Position numbers and translations under genes: made by a program
Notes under the pieces: model-generated
Database searches by the model: none
Told to the model about the DNA's origin: nothing
Seen by the model: the letters and a program-made list of their open reading frames with translations, nothing else
Shown here: in pieces, positions 1-9,203 of the stretch
How positions within the stretch are numbered: position 1 is the first letter of the stretch
Layout of the letters: every line of letters starts with the position of its first letter
Assembly (NCBI RefSeq): GCF_014648655.1
Contig: NZ_BMRN01000030.1
Location: 1-64,000 of the forward strand
DNA: 64,000 nt
From: Streptomyces atratus
GTDB taxonomy: Bacteria; Actinomycetota; Actinomycetes; Streptomycetales; Streptomycetaceae
Direction: 5' to 3'

Positions 1-110
1 CGAACCCGGTCCCGAACCCGGTCCCGAACCCGGTCCCGAACCCGGTCCCGAACCCGGTCCCGAACCCGGTCCCGAACCCGGTCCCGAACCCGGTCCCGAA
101 CCCGAACCTG
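1..110. repeat. 12-bp tandem repeat (about nine copies)
   Basis: Near-identical copies of cgaacccggtcc run from the first base, reading NPVP in the coding frame. The number of copies to the left of the window is unknown. Such an array is prone to slippage and copy-number variation. Confidence 0.95.
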
Positions 111-425
111 AACCCGGTCCAGAACCCCCAGGACATCAACGGGCTGACGGAGCAGCCTGCGGGGCAGACTGAGCAGCCTGCGGCGACCGAAGAGCCTGCG
201 GGGCAGACTGAGCAGCCTGCGGCGACCGAAGAGCCTGCGGCGACCGAAGAGCCTGCGGCGACCGAAGAGCCTGCGGCGACGGCTGAAGAGCCTGCGGTGA
301 CCGAGGAGCCTGCGGCGACGGCTGAAGAGCCTGCGGTGACCGAGGAGCCTGCGGCGACGGCTGAAGAGCCTGCGGTGACCGAAGAGCCCGCAGCAGAGGC
401 ACCGGCTGACACCGGTGAGGCGTGA
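1..425 (+). CDS. 3' end of a repetitive Pro/Glu/Thr-rich protein (5' cut by window edge)
   Basis: The reading frame enters from the window edge and stops with TGA at 423-425. It first encodes about nine NPVP tetrapeptides (12-bp DNA repeat, positions 1-110). After a short linker (QNPQDINGL) come about twelve Glu/Pro/Ala/Thr units of the types TEQPAGQ, TEEPAA and TAEEPAV, and the tail APADTGEA. The missing N-terminus presumably holds any folded domain. Such tails usually act as extended spacers in secreted or surface proteins, but no membrane segment or complete sortase motif follows, so surface anchoring is not supported. The opposite strand is also open but only reflects the repeats. Function cannot be assigned. 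Confidence 0.75.
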   Translation, partial: NPVPNPVPNPVPNPVPNPVPNPVPNPVPNPVPNPNLNPVQNPQDINGLTEQPAGQTEQPAATEEPAGQTEQPAATEEPAATEEPAATEEPAATAEEPAVTEEPAATAEEPAVTEEPAATAEEPAVTEEPAAEAPADTGEA

Positions 426-445
426 GCGGGAGTCCTGAAAGCTTC

Positions 446-479
446 TCGCCGGGTAGTCGGAACTCCGACTACCCGGCGA
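446..479 (+). terminator. Strong hairpin terminator
   Basis: A perfect 15-bp inverted repeat (446-460 with 465-479) encloses a 4-base loop, aact, and starts 21 bases after the stop of the repetitive gene. There is no T-tract, which is common for Streptomyces terminators. Confidence 0.85.
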
Positions 480-1013
480 CGAGCGTCCGTCGAGCTCGGG
501 CTTCATGGAGGCGCGAACCGTGGATGACGAAGAGGCTGATCACGGCCTGTCTCTTCGCCCGGCTCGGCAGCAACGGCACTGGAGCCTTCGGCCCGGGCAA
601 GGTCAACGAACTCGTGCTGAAGATCGGCCAGCAGTTGGTCAAGAAGGGAGCTGAGACGTTGTTCGGTGCGCTGGCGGCCGTGGAGCCGTCCAATTGCGTG
701 GCGTCGTCCATCAGTGGCAGCCGCACCCATCGGGCAGTTGACTGCCCCGAGCGCCCCGGTAGGCGTTTGCGGCTGCACGTTTGTCCATTGAGGCTGCACT
801 CTCGTGCGTAAAAGTAGGCCACATCTTGGATAGGAGAAACGATGTGCCAGGAGGTCGCGTGATCCACCAGTTGCTGCCGCTGCCGCTGCCGCTGCCGCTG
901 CCCGGTCTCGACGAGATCCAGCGACTCGTCACCCCGGCGCAGGTTCGACGGGCAGGCGATCCAGGACCGCTTCGAAGCATTTAACGGCTCGCGCGGAAGT
1001 TACCATTAGCTCT
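480..1013. other. No confident gene; possible decayed coding sequence
   Basis: No frame here looks like an intact gene. A stretch at about 523-700 on the plus strand reads KRLITACLFARLG, then GPGKVNELVLKIGQQLVKK, which looks protein-like but has no convincing start and runs into unrelated sequence. Positions 868-900 hold a (ctgccg)n hexamer tract. The final 50 bases are the presumed promoter region of the CGNR gene. Confidence 0.4.
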
Positions 1014-1613
1014 GTGTCCGACCCCCGGCTTGCACTCGACCTCGCCCTCACCATCCGCCACGACGGGCGGGGAGGTGTCGCCGACGACCTCGACACCCTG
1101 GACGGGCTGACCCACTGGGTGCACGAGCGGCGCGGTCTGTTCGGCGACGCGTCGGGTGGCGAAAGCTGGACGGCCGACGAACAGGGCCTCGAAGCCGTAC
1201 GGTCGCTGCGCGCCGCCGTTCGGGCGCTCTTCGCGTACGCCGTCCGCCCCGGCGAGCCGAGCAGTGCCGACGCCGGACGGCTGCTGCCCTTCGAAGAGGC
1301 GCTCGGCCGGCTCAACGCCGCCGCTGCCGCAGTCCCGACCGTGCCACGCCTCGACTGGGCGCAGGACCGTGATCCTGTCGCCCATGACCACTCGGCCGAC
1401 GGAACGGCGGAAGGGAATGCCCTGCCCGCCGCCCTTGCCCGCGCGGCCATCGGTTTCCTCGCCGGACCGGACCGCACGGCCCTGCGTGCCTGCCACGCCC
1501 CACGCTGCGTGCGCTACTTCATCAAGGAGCATCACCGCCAGGAGTGGTGTAAGCCGTCCTGCGGAAACCGTGCCCGGGTCGCACGTCACCACGAGCGCCA
1601 CCGCACCACGTAG
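1014..1613 (+). CDS. CGNR zinc-finger / ABATE-domain protein, probable transcriptional regulator
   Basis: A 199-aa protein starting at GTG 1014. The N-terminal 130 residues match the ABATE (formerly DUF1470) pattern of actinobacterial regulators: an LDLALTIRHDG opening, then a helical region with many Ala and Arg. The C-terminus carries the CGNR treble-clef zinc finger: C-x4-C near residues 160-165, then C-x3-C followed by GNR. These proteins are thought to sense a small ligand through ABATE and bind DNA through the finger; the targets are unknown. The stop lies only a few bases before the next gene, so the two are probably cotranscribed. No strong Shine-Dalgarno sequence precedes the GTG. 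Confidence 0.85.
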   Translation: MSDPRLALDLALTIRHDGRGGVADDLDTLDGLTHWVHERRGLFGDASGGESWTADEQGLEAVRSLRAAVRALFAYAVRPGEPSSADAGRLLPFEEALGRLNAAAAAVPTVPRLDWAQDRDPVAHDHSADGTAEGNALPAALARAAIGFLAGPDRTALRACHAPRCVRYFIKEHHRQEWCKPSCGNRARVARHHERHRTT

Positions 1614-1617
1614 CGTG

Positions 1618-2025
1618 GTGACCGTGACAGGTGAGCGCGATCTTCGAACCCTGCTGAGCGGCTTGCGGCCGGAGCTGAACCCGGGACGCCATGTCTTCGC
1701 CACCGCGCCCGACGGTGTGATGCCCGAAGGTGTCAATCCGGTCGTCACGGTCACCGAGCCCGAAGGGCTCACCCTGGTACTGCCGGAGACGGAAGCCGTA
1801 TCCGCCGGGCTGCGATACGACTACGTGGCGGGCTGGATCACCCTGCGTGTCCACTCCGCGCTGGACGCGGTGGGGCTCACCGCCGCAGTGTCCCTGGCGC
1901 TCACCGATGCCGGGCTGAGCTGCAATGTGGTGGCCGGCTTCCATCACGACCACGTGTTCGTTCCCTACGACCGGGCCGCTCAGGCCGTCGACGTGCTGAA
2001 GGCACTGGCCGCGGAATCCGGCTAG
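1618..2025 (+). CDS. ACT domain-containing protein
   Basis: A protein of about 135 aa. GTG codons at 1615, 1618 and 1624 are all possible starts; 1618 is chosen arbitrarily. The sequence matches the small actinobacterial proteins with a lysine-biosynthesis-like ACT fold: a LRTLLSGLRPEL opening, then an ACT-like segment with VNPVVTVTEPEGLTLVLP and a C-terminal GLSCNVVAGFHHDHVFVPYDRAAQAVDVL. Members are generally described as amino-acid-binding or regulatory modules without a defined reaction. It follows the CGNR gene within 2-10 bases, which suggests translational coupling and perhaps a sensor/regulator pairing; this link is inference. Confidence 0.8.
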   Translation: MTVTGERDLRTLLSGLRPELNPGRHVFATAPDGVMPEGVNPVVTVTEPEGLTLVLPETEAVSAGLRYDYVAGWITLRVHSALDAVGLTAAVSLALTDAGLSCNVVAGFHHDHVFVPYDRAAQAVDVLKALAAESG

Positions 2026-2176
2026 GGGCAGGGCCGGGGTGCGGTTGGGGCACGGGCCGCAGTACCGCCGGAGTGCTGCCATCGGACCTGCCGGAGCCCG
2101 AGCCGCGGACCCGGCTTTGCCCCGGCCGGCGCAGACCCGGCTCCGCAACGTGAGCCCGGACACGTAACATGTCTGC

Positions 2177-2677
2177 ATGTCCTTCCTCCGCCGCCGTAGC
2201 GCCGCCACACCCGCGGGCCCCGACTTCGACGTCCTGGCCATGGACCCGGGGGACTGGCCCGGAAACCTCGGCGCCGGTCTGCTGCCCGCGCCCGACGGGA
2301 GCTGTCAGGGCGTCTTTTTGCGCTACGACCTGTTCGGCGGCCGCGGCCCCGCGATGATCATCGGCAATCTCCCGGAGGGCTCGCCCGCCCGCGAGACCGA
2401 GGAGGGCCAGGTCCCGTTCGAGGTCGCCCAGCTGCTGCTCGCGCTCGAGAACGACGAGCCGGTCGAGGTCACCGGTACCGAGGACATGCCTGTGATGCAG
2501 GGCGACAACCTGCTGATCGTCCGCCGCGTCAAGCTCTCCGAGAGCCGGATCTCCTGCGTCCAGTTCGACCGCAGCGACGGCGTGCTTGTCACCATCGCCA
2601 GCTGGGACCGGCCGATCACCGACGATCTGTACACCCTGCTGAAGCCTCTGCCCGCCGAGCTGTTCCAGCAGGGCTGA
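2177..2677 (+). CDS. Conserved Streptomyces protein of unknown function
   Basis: A 166-aa protein starting MSFLRRRSA. It has no signal peptide and no membrane segment, and reads as a single alpha/beta domain: FDVLAMDPGDWPGNLGAGLLP, GPAMIIGNLPEGSPARETEEG, and an acidic middle region. The sequence is typical of a conserved Streptomyces housekeeping hypothetical protein. I do not recognise a catalytic motif. An alternative ATG at 2169 is in another frame. It is probably monocistronic, with about 150 bases on either side. Confidence 0.75.
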   Translation: MSFLRRRSAATPAGPDFDVLAMDPGDWPGNLGAGLLPAPDGSCQGVFLRYDLFGGRGPAMIIGNLPEGSPARETEEGQVPFEVAQLLLALENDEPVEVTGTEDMPVMQGDNLLIVRRVKLSESRISCVQFDRSDGVLVTIASWDRPITDDLYTLLKPLPAELFQQG

Positions 2678-2825
2678 CACCGCTCCTTTGCCGGCCGCCC
2701 GTACACATCGGGTGGCTGTGGGCGCATGCCTGACCCATCTGTCCAAGTGTTGGCGGCCTCTGTCCAAGGGGCCGCTTTGTCATGTGCCTTGTCGCGGCAG
2801 TCATCGGACCTCTACCGTCGGCCGC

Positions 2826-5228
2826 ATGACATCCGGGATGACTCGACGCACCACAGTGAAGACAGTGATAGGCGCAACCAGCGTTCTGGCGCTGGGAATC
2901 CCTGCCCTTTCCGGCACGGCGTCGGCCGCCAGTACCTCCGATGAATCAAAGGAGCCGAAAGGCTCCGCGTACTCGAAGAAATCGGCGGAACCGACGCTCC
3001 GGTACGACACCCCGGCCGCGAGCTGGGAGCGTGAGTCGCTGCCCATCGGTGGCGGTGCTCTCGGCGCGAGCGTGTACGGAACTCTGGCCTCCGAGCGGCT
3101 CACCTTCAACGAGAAGACGCTGTGGACCGGCGGCCCCGGTTCCGCCGAGGGCTACGACTTCGGCAACTGGACCGCGCCCAGGCCCGGCGCCCTTTCCGGC
3201 GTACAGCAAAGCCTCGACACTCAGGGCGCTCTCGGACCGGACGACGTCGCCGCCGAGCTCGGCCAGGCGCGCCACGGCTACGGCGCCTACCAGGTCTTCG
3301 GCGACCTGCGGCTGGACCTGCCGAACGCCCCGGCCGCCCCCGACGCCTCCTACCGACGCACCCTCGATCTGCGAAACGCCCTCGCCTCTGTCACGTACAC
3401 CCACCAAAACACCTTCCACACACGGGAGTTCTTCGTCTCCTACCCGGGCAAGGTCATTGCGGGGCGCCTTGCCGCCGACCGTCCGGGACAGGTGTCCTTC
3501 ACCCTGCGCTACACCTCACCCCGCAGTGACTACACCGCCACCGCCGACAGGGACCGGCTCACCGTACGCGGCGCGCTGAAGGACAACGGCCTGTGTTTCG
3601 AGGCCCAGATCCGCATCCGGACCAGCGGTGGCACCGTCACCGCCGGCGCGGACGGCACCCTCACCGTCACCGGAGCCGACAGGGCCTGGTTCGTCCTCGC
3701 CGCAGCCACCGACTATGCCGACCGCTACCCCTCCTACCGCGGCGACGACCCGCACAGGGCGGTCACCGCCGCCGTGGACTCCGCCGCCCGGACCTCGTAC
3801 GAGAAGGTCCGCGACACCCACGTACGCGACCACCGCGCCCTCTTCGACCGGGTCGCCCTCGACATCGGCCAGCAACTGCCCGACCTGCCGACCGATCAAC
3901 TGCTCGCCCGGTACACGGACGGTACGAGCCCCGCCGACCGGGCCCTGGAGGCGCTGTTCTTCCAGTACGGCCGCTACCTGCTGATCGCCTCCTCACGGGC
4001 CGGCTCGCTGCCCGCCAACCTCCAGGGCGTCTGGAACAACTCCACCACCCCGCCGTGGTCCGCCGACTACCACAGCAACATCAATCTGCAGATGAACTAC
4101 TGGCTCGCGGAGGTCACCAACCTCGCCGAGACCACCGCACCGTACGACCGCTACATCGAAGCGATGCGCGCCCCCGGCCGTAAGACGGCCAAGGAGATGT
4201 TCGGGACCGTGGGCTGGGTCGTGCACAACGAGACCAACCCGTACGGCTTCACCGGCGTTCACGACTGGTCCACCGCCTTCTGGTTCCCGGAGGCCGCCGC
4301 CTGGCTCACCCAGCAGATGTACGAGCACTACCGGTTCAGCGGTTCCACCGACTATCTGCGCTCCACCGCCTACCCGGCCATGAAGGAGGCCGCCGAATTC
4401 TGGCTGGCCAATCTGCGCACCGACCCGCGCGACGGACTGCTCGTCGTCACCCCCAGCTACTCTCCCGAGCACGGCGACTTCACTGCCGGCGCCGCGATGT
4501 CCCAGCAGATCGTCCACGACCTCCTCACCAACACCCTGGAGGCCGCCCGCACCCTCGGCGACGCACCTGCCTTCCGCAGCCGCCTGGAGACTGCCCTCGA
4601 CCGGCTCGACCCCGGGCTGCGGATCGGCTCCTGGGGCCAGCTCCAGGAGTGGAAGACCGACCGCGACGACCCGGCCGACGACCACCGCCATGTCTCGCAC
4701 CTCTTCGCCCTGCACCCCGGGCGGCAGATCGAACCCGGCAGCAAGTGGGCCGAAGCGGCCAAGGTCTCCCTCGGCGCACGCGGCGACGGCGGCACCGGAT
4801 GGTCCAAGGCATGGAAGATCAACTTCTGGGCGCGGCTGCGCGACGGCGACCACGCCCACAAGATGCTCGCCGAACAGCTGAAGAGCTCCACCCTGCCCAA
4901 CCTCTGGGACACCCACCCCCCGTTCCAGATCGACGGCAACTTCGGCGCCACCTCCGGCATCGCCGAGATGCTGCTGCAGAGCCAGCACGACGCCGTCGAG
5001 ATTCTTCCCGCCCTCCCGGCGAGCTGGGCGAACGGGTCGGTGCGCGGGCTGCGCGCCCGGGGCGGCTTCACCGTCGACATCGAATGGGCCGCGGGGCAGG
5101 CTCGCCGTGTGCTGATCACGGCGAGCCGCAACCGCGAAGTGACCGTCCGCAGCTCGCTGTTCGCGAGCGGCGAGAAGGTCTTCAAGGCGCGTGCGGGCGG
5201 GTGCTACACGCTGATGGCCGAGGGCTGA
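2826..5228 (+). CDS. Secreted GH95 alpha-L-fucosidase
   Basis: An 800-aa protein predicted to release alpha-1,2-linked fucose from glycans outside the cell. The start at ATG 2826 (alternative ATG 2838) gives a Tat-like leader, TRRTTVKTV followed by a hydrophobic stretch and AxA. Next comes the GH95 N-terminal beta-sandwich (LPIGGGALGASVYG, LTFNEKTLWTGGP) and an (alpha/alpha)6 barrel. GH95 catalytic positions known from Bifidobacterium AfcA have counterparts: N418 and N420 in NINLQMNYW, E548 in SPEHG, and D703 in QIDGNFG. Length is normal for the family. The stop codon lies inside the 3' end of the convergent geosmin synthase gene (25-bp overlap), so read-through could produce antisense RNA to geoA. 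Some family members prefer L-galactosides, so the substrate is inferred. Confidence 0.92.
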   Translation: MTSGMTRRTTVKTVIGATSVLALGIPALSGTASAASTSDESKEPKGSAYSKKSAEPTLRYDTPAASWERESLPIGGGALGASVYGTLASERLTFNEKTLWTGGPGSAEGYDFGNWTAPRPGALSGVQQSLDTQGALGPDDVAAELGQARHGYGAYQVFGDLRLDLPNAPAAPDASYRRTLDLRNALASVTYTHQNTFHTREFFVSYPGKVIAGRLAADRPGQVSFTLRYTSPRSDYTATADRDRLTVRGALKDNGLCFEAQIRIRTSGGTVTAGADGTLTVTGADRAWFVLAAATDYADRYPSYRGDDPHRAVTAAVDSAARTSYEKVRDTHVRDHRALFDRVALDIGQQLPDLPTDQLLARYTDGTSPADRALEALFFQYGRYLLIASSRAGSLPANLQGVWNNSTTPPWSADYHSNINLQMNYWLAEVTNLAETTAPYDRYIEAMRAPGRKTAKEMFGTVGWVVHNETNPYGFTGVHDWSTAFWFPEAAAWLTQQMYEHYRFSGSTDYLRSTAYPAMKEAAEFWLANLRTDPRDGLLVVTPSYSPEHGDFTAGAAMSQQIVHDLLTNTLEAARTLGDAPAFRSRLETALDRLDPGLRIGSWGQLQEWKTDRDDPADDHRHVSHLFALHPGRQIEPGSKWAEAAKVSLGARGDGGTGWSKAWKINFWARLRDGDHAHKMLAEQLKSSTLPNLWDTHPPFQIDGNFGATSGIAEMLLQSQHDAVEILPALPASWANGSVRGLRARGGFTVDIEWAAGQARRVLITASRNREVTVRSSLFASGEKVFKARAGGCYTLMAEG

Positions 5229-7417
5229 GCGAACAGCGCGGTCACCCGCGCCGCCGAGACACCGAGCCCCGTGGGACCGCTGAGGTGCCACGGGGCGCCG
5301 GTGCCCCGCCGCAGATCCTGCTCGCGGTAGCGCCGACAGCCCCGGTGCCAGATCAGGATGCCCGCGATCCAGTGCTTGAGCTCCTGCACGTACCCGGCCA
5401 GGATCTCCCTCGCCTCCGCGTCCAGCTCGAAGTCGTCGTACAGCACCGGGAGTTCCTCCTCGACGACGTGCAGGAACTGCCGCAGCCGCGATTTCATCAG
5501 GTCGTGCACGATCGCCACCCCGGTCGGATAGTCCACCCCGAAGAAGTTCTGCACCACCAGGACGCCGTTGTGCACCTCACCCTCGTACTCGATCTCCTTC
5601 TGGTACGAGAACAGGTCGTTGAGCAGACACGCGTAGTCCGACGCCGCGTTCTCCAGCGAGCGCAGCGGGCCGCTGTGGTAGATATCCGCCGGCACCTTCC
5701 TGCCGTGCCCCAGCCGGCACAGACTCATCGTGAGATCCGAGCCGAAGGTCTTCCGTCGCATCTCGATGTAGTCCACCGGGTCCGGAATGCGGTTCTGCAC
5801 CTGGTTCGCCAGTTCCCACACCCAGCTCGCGGTCATGTCCTCGACCGCCGTCCGGAAGGCGCGGCGCCCGCTCGCGTCCATCGGGGCCGAGGTCTTCGCC
5901 CAGAGATCGGCGAGCCCCCGCTCCAGAGCGTTGACCGGCTCGGGCGTCCCGGACCCGTCCAGGGGCATGAACAGTGACAGACGCTCATTGGCGAGCCTGG
6001 CACCCGCCAGGTCATGAGCCCGCCCGTGCACCACCGGGAACCAGTCGTCGCCGTACGTCCCCCATGTCAGCCACTGGGAGGACAGATCCAGCTCCTCCGG
6101 CGTCGCATCCGGGTGCAGACCCGCCGCACACAGCGGCAGATCGATCGCGACGAGCCGCTCCTCGTCCCAGATGTGTGAACCCGGCACCCCCGGTTGTGCC
6201 TCCAGAATCCCCATACGGGTCGCCCAGTCGACGATGCGGACCCGAGCCCCGTCCAGGTGCGGGCTGAGCGTCGTACCGAACGGCAACTCGAAATCGGGCA
6301 GCAGGGACGGGCCGACATGCTGGTACGGCACATGGGAGTGGCTGCGCAGCCGGGCCGTCTCCGAGCGGGGGGTGAAACGGATCGACGCCGCGGCCATACC
6401 GAAGCCGAGCGCTTCCTCACGGGCACCGCCGTCGTTCATGTAGCGGCTGGAGCGCATGTGCCACTCATGACCGCCCGACTGCCAGTCCTGCAGCCCCTTG
6501 ACGTACGCCAGAACCGCCGTTGTGTCCGTCGGGTCCAGCCCCTTCTCCACGCAGAGCGGACCGAGTTCGGTGAGCACCGTGTTCTCGAACTGCTGCAGGC
6601 GCGACGTCAGCAGATCGTTCACCGCATCGGCGGCCTCCTGCGTGGAACAGCCGAGGAAGTGCTCAAGGACCAGCACGCCATTGCTGTTCTCACCCTCCTC
6701 CTCGACCTCCCGCTGGTACGAGAAGAGGTCATTGCGCAGATGTACGCCGTCGGAGAAGGCGTCCCGCAGCACCTGCAGCGCACGCTCGTCGGCCACCGAA
6801 TCGGGGACCTCCGCGCCTGCCGCGTACTCCACAAGACCCGCCGACCAAGGGGCACCGCCCACCTTGCGGCGCATCTCGATGTACTCGACGGGGTTCGCGA
6901 TACGCCCCTCGTTGATGTTGGCGAGCTCCCACAGCGACTCATTGAGCAGGTTCGTCGTCGACTCGGCGAACCGGACCCGCCAGGCGTCGGACATGACCGG
7001 CACCGTCCGCGCCCACAGATCTGCCAGCCCCGCCTCGACCGGATTCGTCGGCTCCGGCATCTCGGCGCCACGGTCCATCGGCATGAACGCCGGCAACCTG
7101 TCCAGATACCGCTTGCCGCCCTCACGGTCGGGGGTGCGCTTGAACAGCTCCAGGAAATGGTCGTCGAAGAAGAAAACCCACACGTACCAGTCGGTGACCA
7201 GCGAGAGGGCCTCGGACGAGCAGTCGGGGTGGGTGTACGCACACAGCAGCGCGTAGTCGTGGGAGTCGAGGTCCTTCTCCTCCCAGATACCCGAACCCTC
7301 CAGCATCCCTATGCTGCGCGCCCACTTCTTGGTGTGCTGTCGTGCCTCCTCGACATGGGCGTTGAGCCGCGCCGGATACGGAACGTAGAAGTCCGGCAGG
7401 GTGAAGGGCTGAGCCAT
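5204..7417 (-). CDS. geoA: Germacradienol/geosmin synthase (bifunctional terpene cyclase)
   Basis: A 737-aa two-domain class I terpene synthase converting farnesyl diphosphate to germacradienol (N-domain) and on to geosmin (C-domain) in the cytosol. Each half has its own metal-binding motifs: DDHFLE at residues 85-90 and NDLFSYQRE at 229-237, then DDWFP at about 457-461 and NDLFSYQKE at about 600-608. The linker WHMRSSRYMN is typical of Streptomyces geosmin synthases, as is the length (about 726 aa in S. coelicolor). The ATG at 7417 gives the expected MAQPFTLPDFYVPYPARL start. The C-domain motif reads DDWFP where DDYYP is commoner. The gene is divergent from the amidase and convergent, overlapping, with the fucosidase. 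Confidence 0.97.
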   Translation of the reverse strand: MAQPFTLPDFYVPYPARLNAHVEEARQHTKKWARSIGMLEGSGIWEEKDLDSHDYALLCAYTHPDCSSEALSLVTDWYVWVFFFDDHFLELFKRTPDREGGKRYLDRLPAFMPMDRGAEMPEPTNPVEAGLADLWARTVPVMSDAWRVRFAESTTNLLNESLWELANINEGRIANPVEYIEMRRKVGGAPWSAGLVEYAAGAEVPDSVADERALQVLRDAFSDGVHLRNDLFSYQREVEEEGENSNGVLVLEHFLGCSTQEAADAVNDLLTSRLQQFENTVLTELGPLCVEKGLDPTDTTAVLAYVKGLQDWQSGGHEWHMRSSRYMNDGGAREEALGFGMAAASIRFTPRSETARLRSHSHVPYQHVGPSLLPDFELPFGTTLSPHLDGARVRIVDWATRMGILEAQPGVPGSHIWDEERLVAIDLPLCAAGLHPDATPEELDLSSQWLTWGTYGDDWFPVVHGRAHDLAGARLANERLSLFMPLDGSGTPEPVNALERGLADLWAKTSAPMDASGRRAFRTAVEDMTASWVWELANQVQNRIPDPVDYIEMRRKTFGSDLTMSLCRLGHGRKVPADIYHSGPLRSLENAASDYACLLNDLFSYQKEIEYEGEVHNGVLVVQNFFGVDYPTGVAIVHDLMKSRLRQFLHVVEEELPVLYDDFELDAEAREILAGYVQELKHWIAGILIWHRGCRRYREQDLRRGTGAPWHLSGPTGLGVSAARVTALFAQPSAISV

Positions 7418-7802
7418 GTGCGTCCGGCCTTTCCGATGTCTCCGTGCGTACGTCGCACGGACCGGTCGTGTCCGCGCGAGCACTACCCTTCGGCCGTTCG
7501 GGGTACGCACATCCGGGATTAGTCACACAAAAAGTGCGCTCGTTCGTGGTGTGCGGGAGCGTAGGCCGCCGGTCGGCCGGCCGCTCCGTAAAACCCAGGT
7601 AACGAGGCGTCGTCAGCAACCGGTCGATTCTTTCCGACCGCAGGTCAGACACCCTGTCAGTGGTCTGGTCCACTGGCTCGACCTGCTACCACCACTGAAC
7701 CCTTGACGCGCTATCACCTCAGGTCAGAGAGTGTGCGCGCAACGGAACAGTGAGATCGGATCACGCACGGCTCCATCACGTACGGCTCCAAGAAGGGTTG
7801 TC
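7418..7802. promoter_or_regulatory. Divergent intergenic region with inverted and direct repeats
   Basis: This 385-bp gap must hold promoters for geosmin synthase (minus) and the amidase (plus). Visible structure includes an inverted repeat cggtcg/cgaccg (7621-7626 and 7635-7640) and an inverted repeat cagtgg/ccactg (7658-7663 and 7670-7675). A 15-bp direct repeat of tcacgNacggctcca occupies 7761-7775 and 7776-7790, just upstream of the amidase ribosome-binding site aagaaggg (about 7790-7797). No clear consensus -35/-10 pair was identified. Assignment to particular regulators is not possible. Confidence 0.5.
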
Positions 7803-9134
7803 ATGACGTCCAAGCAGAGGACCGGACTCGCACTCGCGTTGACCACGGTCGGCGCACTGAGCATGGCGCTGCTCAGTCCCGCGGCGCAGGCCGGTGCGGA
7901 CGGGGTGCGGCCGGAATGCCCGCGCGGCCTCGAATGCGACTGGGTACCGGCGGCCTACCAGCAGACGGGTGACCCGGCCGACAAGGAGACGTACGGGAAC
8001 TACGACACCTCGGACCGGCCGCACACCAACAAGATCAGATTCATTGTTCTGCATGACACCGAGGAAGACTTCGACACCACCCTGAAGATCTTCCAGAACC
8101 CGCTGAAGCAGACCTCCGCCCACTACGTGGTGCGCTCGGGCGACGGTCATGTCACCCAGATGGTCAAAGGCAAGGACGTCGCCTGGCAGGCGGGCAACTG
8201 GTACGTCAACAGCCACTCCATCGGCATCGAGCAGGAGGGCGTCGCCGTCGAGGGTGCCAAGTGGTACACCCCCGAGATGTACCGCTCGACCGCCAAGCTG
8301 GTGCGCTACCTCGCCGCCAAGTACGACATCCCGCTCGACCGCCAGCACATCATCGGCCACGACGGTGTGCCGCCCACCAGTGCCTCCGGTACCAAGAACA
8401 TGCACTGGGACCCGGGTACGTACTGGGACTGGAACCGCTTCATGGCGCTGCTCGGCAAGCCCACCGTGCCGAGCGCCCCCAAGAGCAGTGAACTCATCAC
8501 CGTGAACCCGGACTTCAAGAGGAACAAGCAAGCCTTCCGCGACTGCGAAAAGGGCGTCGACCTGCCGGTCCAGGCCTCCAGCGCCGTCCCGCTCCATACC
8601 GCGCCGTCCGCCGACGCACCGCTCTTCTCCGACCCCGGCCTGCACACCGACGGCTCGCCCGGCACGAACTGCGCCGCCGACTGGGGCAGCAAGATCAGCG
8701 CCACCCAGCAGGCCGTCGTCGCGGACCACGCCCCCGGCTGGACGGCGATCTGGTGGTACGGCCAGAAGGCCTGGTTCCGGACCCCGGCCCACACCCGGAC
8801 CACCACGCCCACCTCGGGCTACGTGGTCAAGCCGAAGGCGGGCCGTACGGAGGTGCGGGTGTACGGGGTGGCGTACCCGGAGAAGTCCGATTACCCCGCG
8901 GACTTCGCGGACCAGCGGGTGGGCTCGCCGCTGCAGTACACCATCAAGGCCGGTCAGTCCTATCCCGGCGGCGGTGAGGCACCCACGGGCTTCTTCTACG
9001 CCCCGACGATCGACGCCTCGTACCCGCTGGACCACTCGTACTTCCGCGGCAAGGAGAAGTACGTGACGGTGCAGATCGGCCACCGGGTCGCCTTTGTGAA
9101 GGCATCCGACGTGGACATCGTGCGGACGCGCTGA
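7803..9134 (+). CDS. Secreted N-acetylmuramoyl-L-alanine amidase (Amidase_2 family)
   Basis: A 443-aa protein that should cleave the MurNAc-L-Ala bond of peptidoglycan outside the membrane. ATG 7803 follows a good RBS (aagaaggg) and gives a Sec signal peptide, MTSKQRTGLALALTTVG to SPAAQA. The Amidase_2 zinc site is visible: H84 in FIVLHDT, H201 and D203 in NMHWDPG, with E143 (GIEQEG) and the GHDGVPP loop. The C-terminal half (about residues 225-443) lacks the usual SH3b or LysM pattern but contains paired cysteines and Trp/Tyr-rich segments, probably a wall-binding region. The frame is open upstream to 7731, but the RBS and signal peptide favour 7803. A small secreted protein follows 69 bases downstream. 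Confidence 0.9.
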   Translation: MTSKQRTGLALALTTVGALSMALLSPAAQAGADGVRPECPRGLECDWVPAAYQQTGDPADKETYGNYDTSDRPHTNKIRFIVLHDTEEDFDTTLKIFQNPLKQTSAHYVVRSGDGHVTQMVKGKDVAWQAGNWYVNSHSIGIEQEGVAVEGAKWYTPEMYRSTAKLVRYLAAKYDIPLDRQHIIGHDGVPPTSASGTKNMHWDPGTYWDWNRFMALLGKPTVPSAPKSSELITVNPDFKRNKQAFRDCEKGVDLPVQASSAVPLHTAPSADAPLFSDPGLHTDGSPGTNCAADWGSKISATQQAVVADHAPGWTAIWWYGQKAWFRTPAHTRTTTPTSGYVVKPKAGRTEVRVYGVAYPEKSDYPADFADQRVGSPLQYTIKAGQSYPGGGEAPTGFFYAPTIDASYPLDHSYFRGKEKYVTVQIGHRVAFVKASDVDIVRTR

Positions 9135-9203
9135 GACCGCAGGGGGCGTCGTCGCAGCAGCACCAGAGATTGCGTGCATCCGAACAACGAAGAGGAGGCC
9201 TTC

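Noticed and set aside
136..402. Minus-strand open frame rich in SPQALQP repeats
   Set aside because: It is the mirror of the plus-strand Glu/Pro repeat; the plus frame has the natural stop and terminator.
3993..5291. Long minus-strand frame opposite the GH95 gene
   Set aside because: Gly/Val/Ala/Arg-rich shadow of a GC-rich coding strand with no conserved pattern; GH95 motifs are unambiguous.
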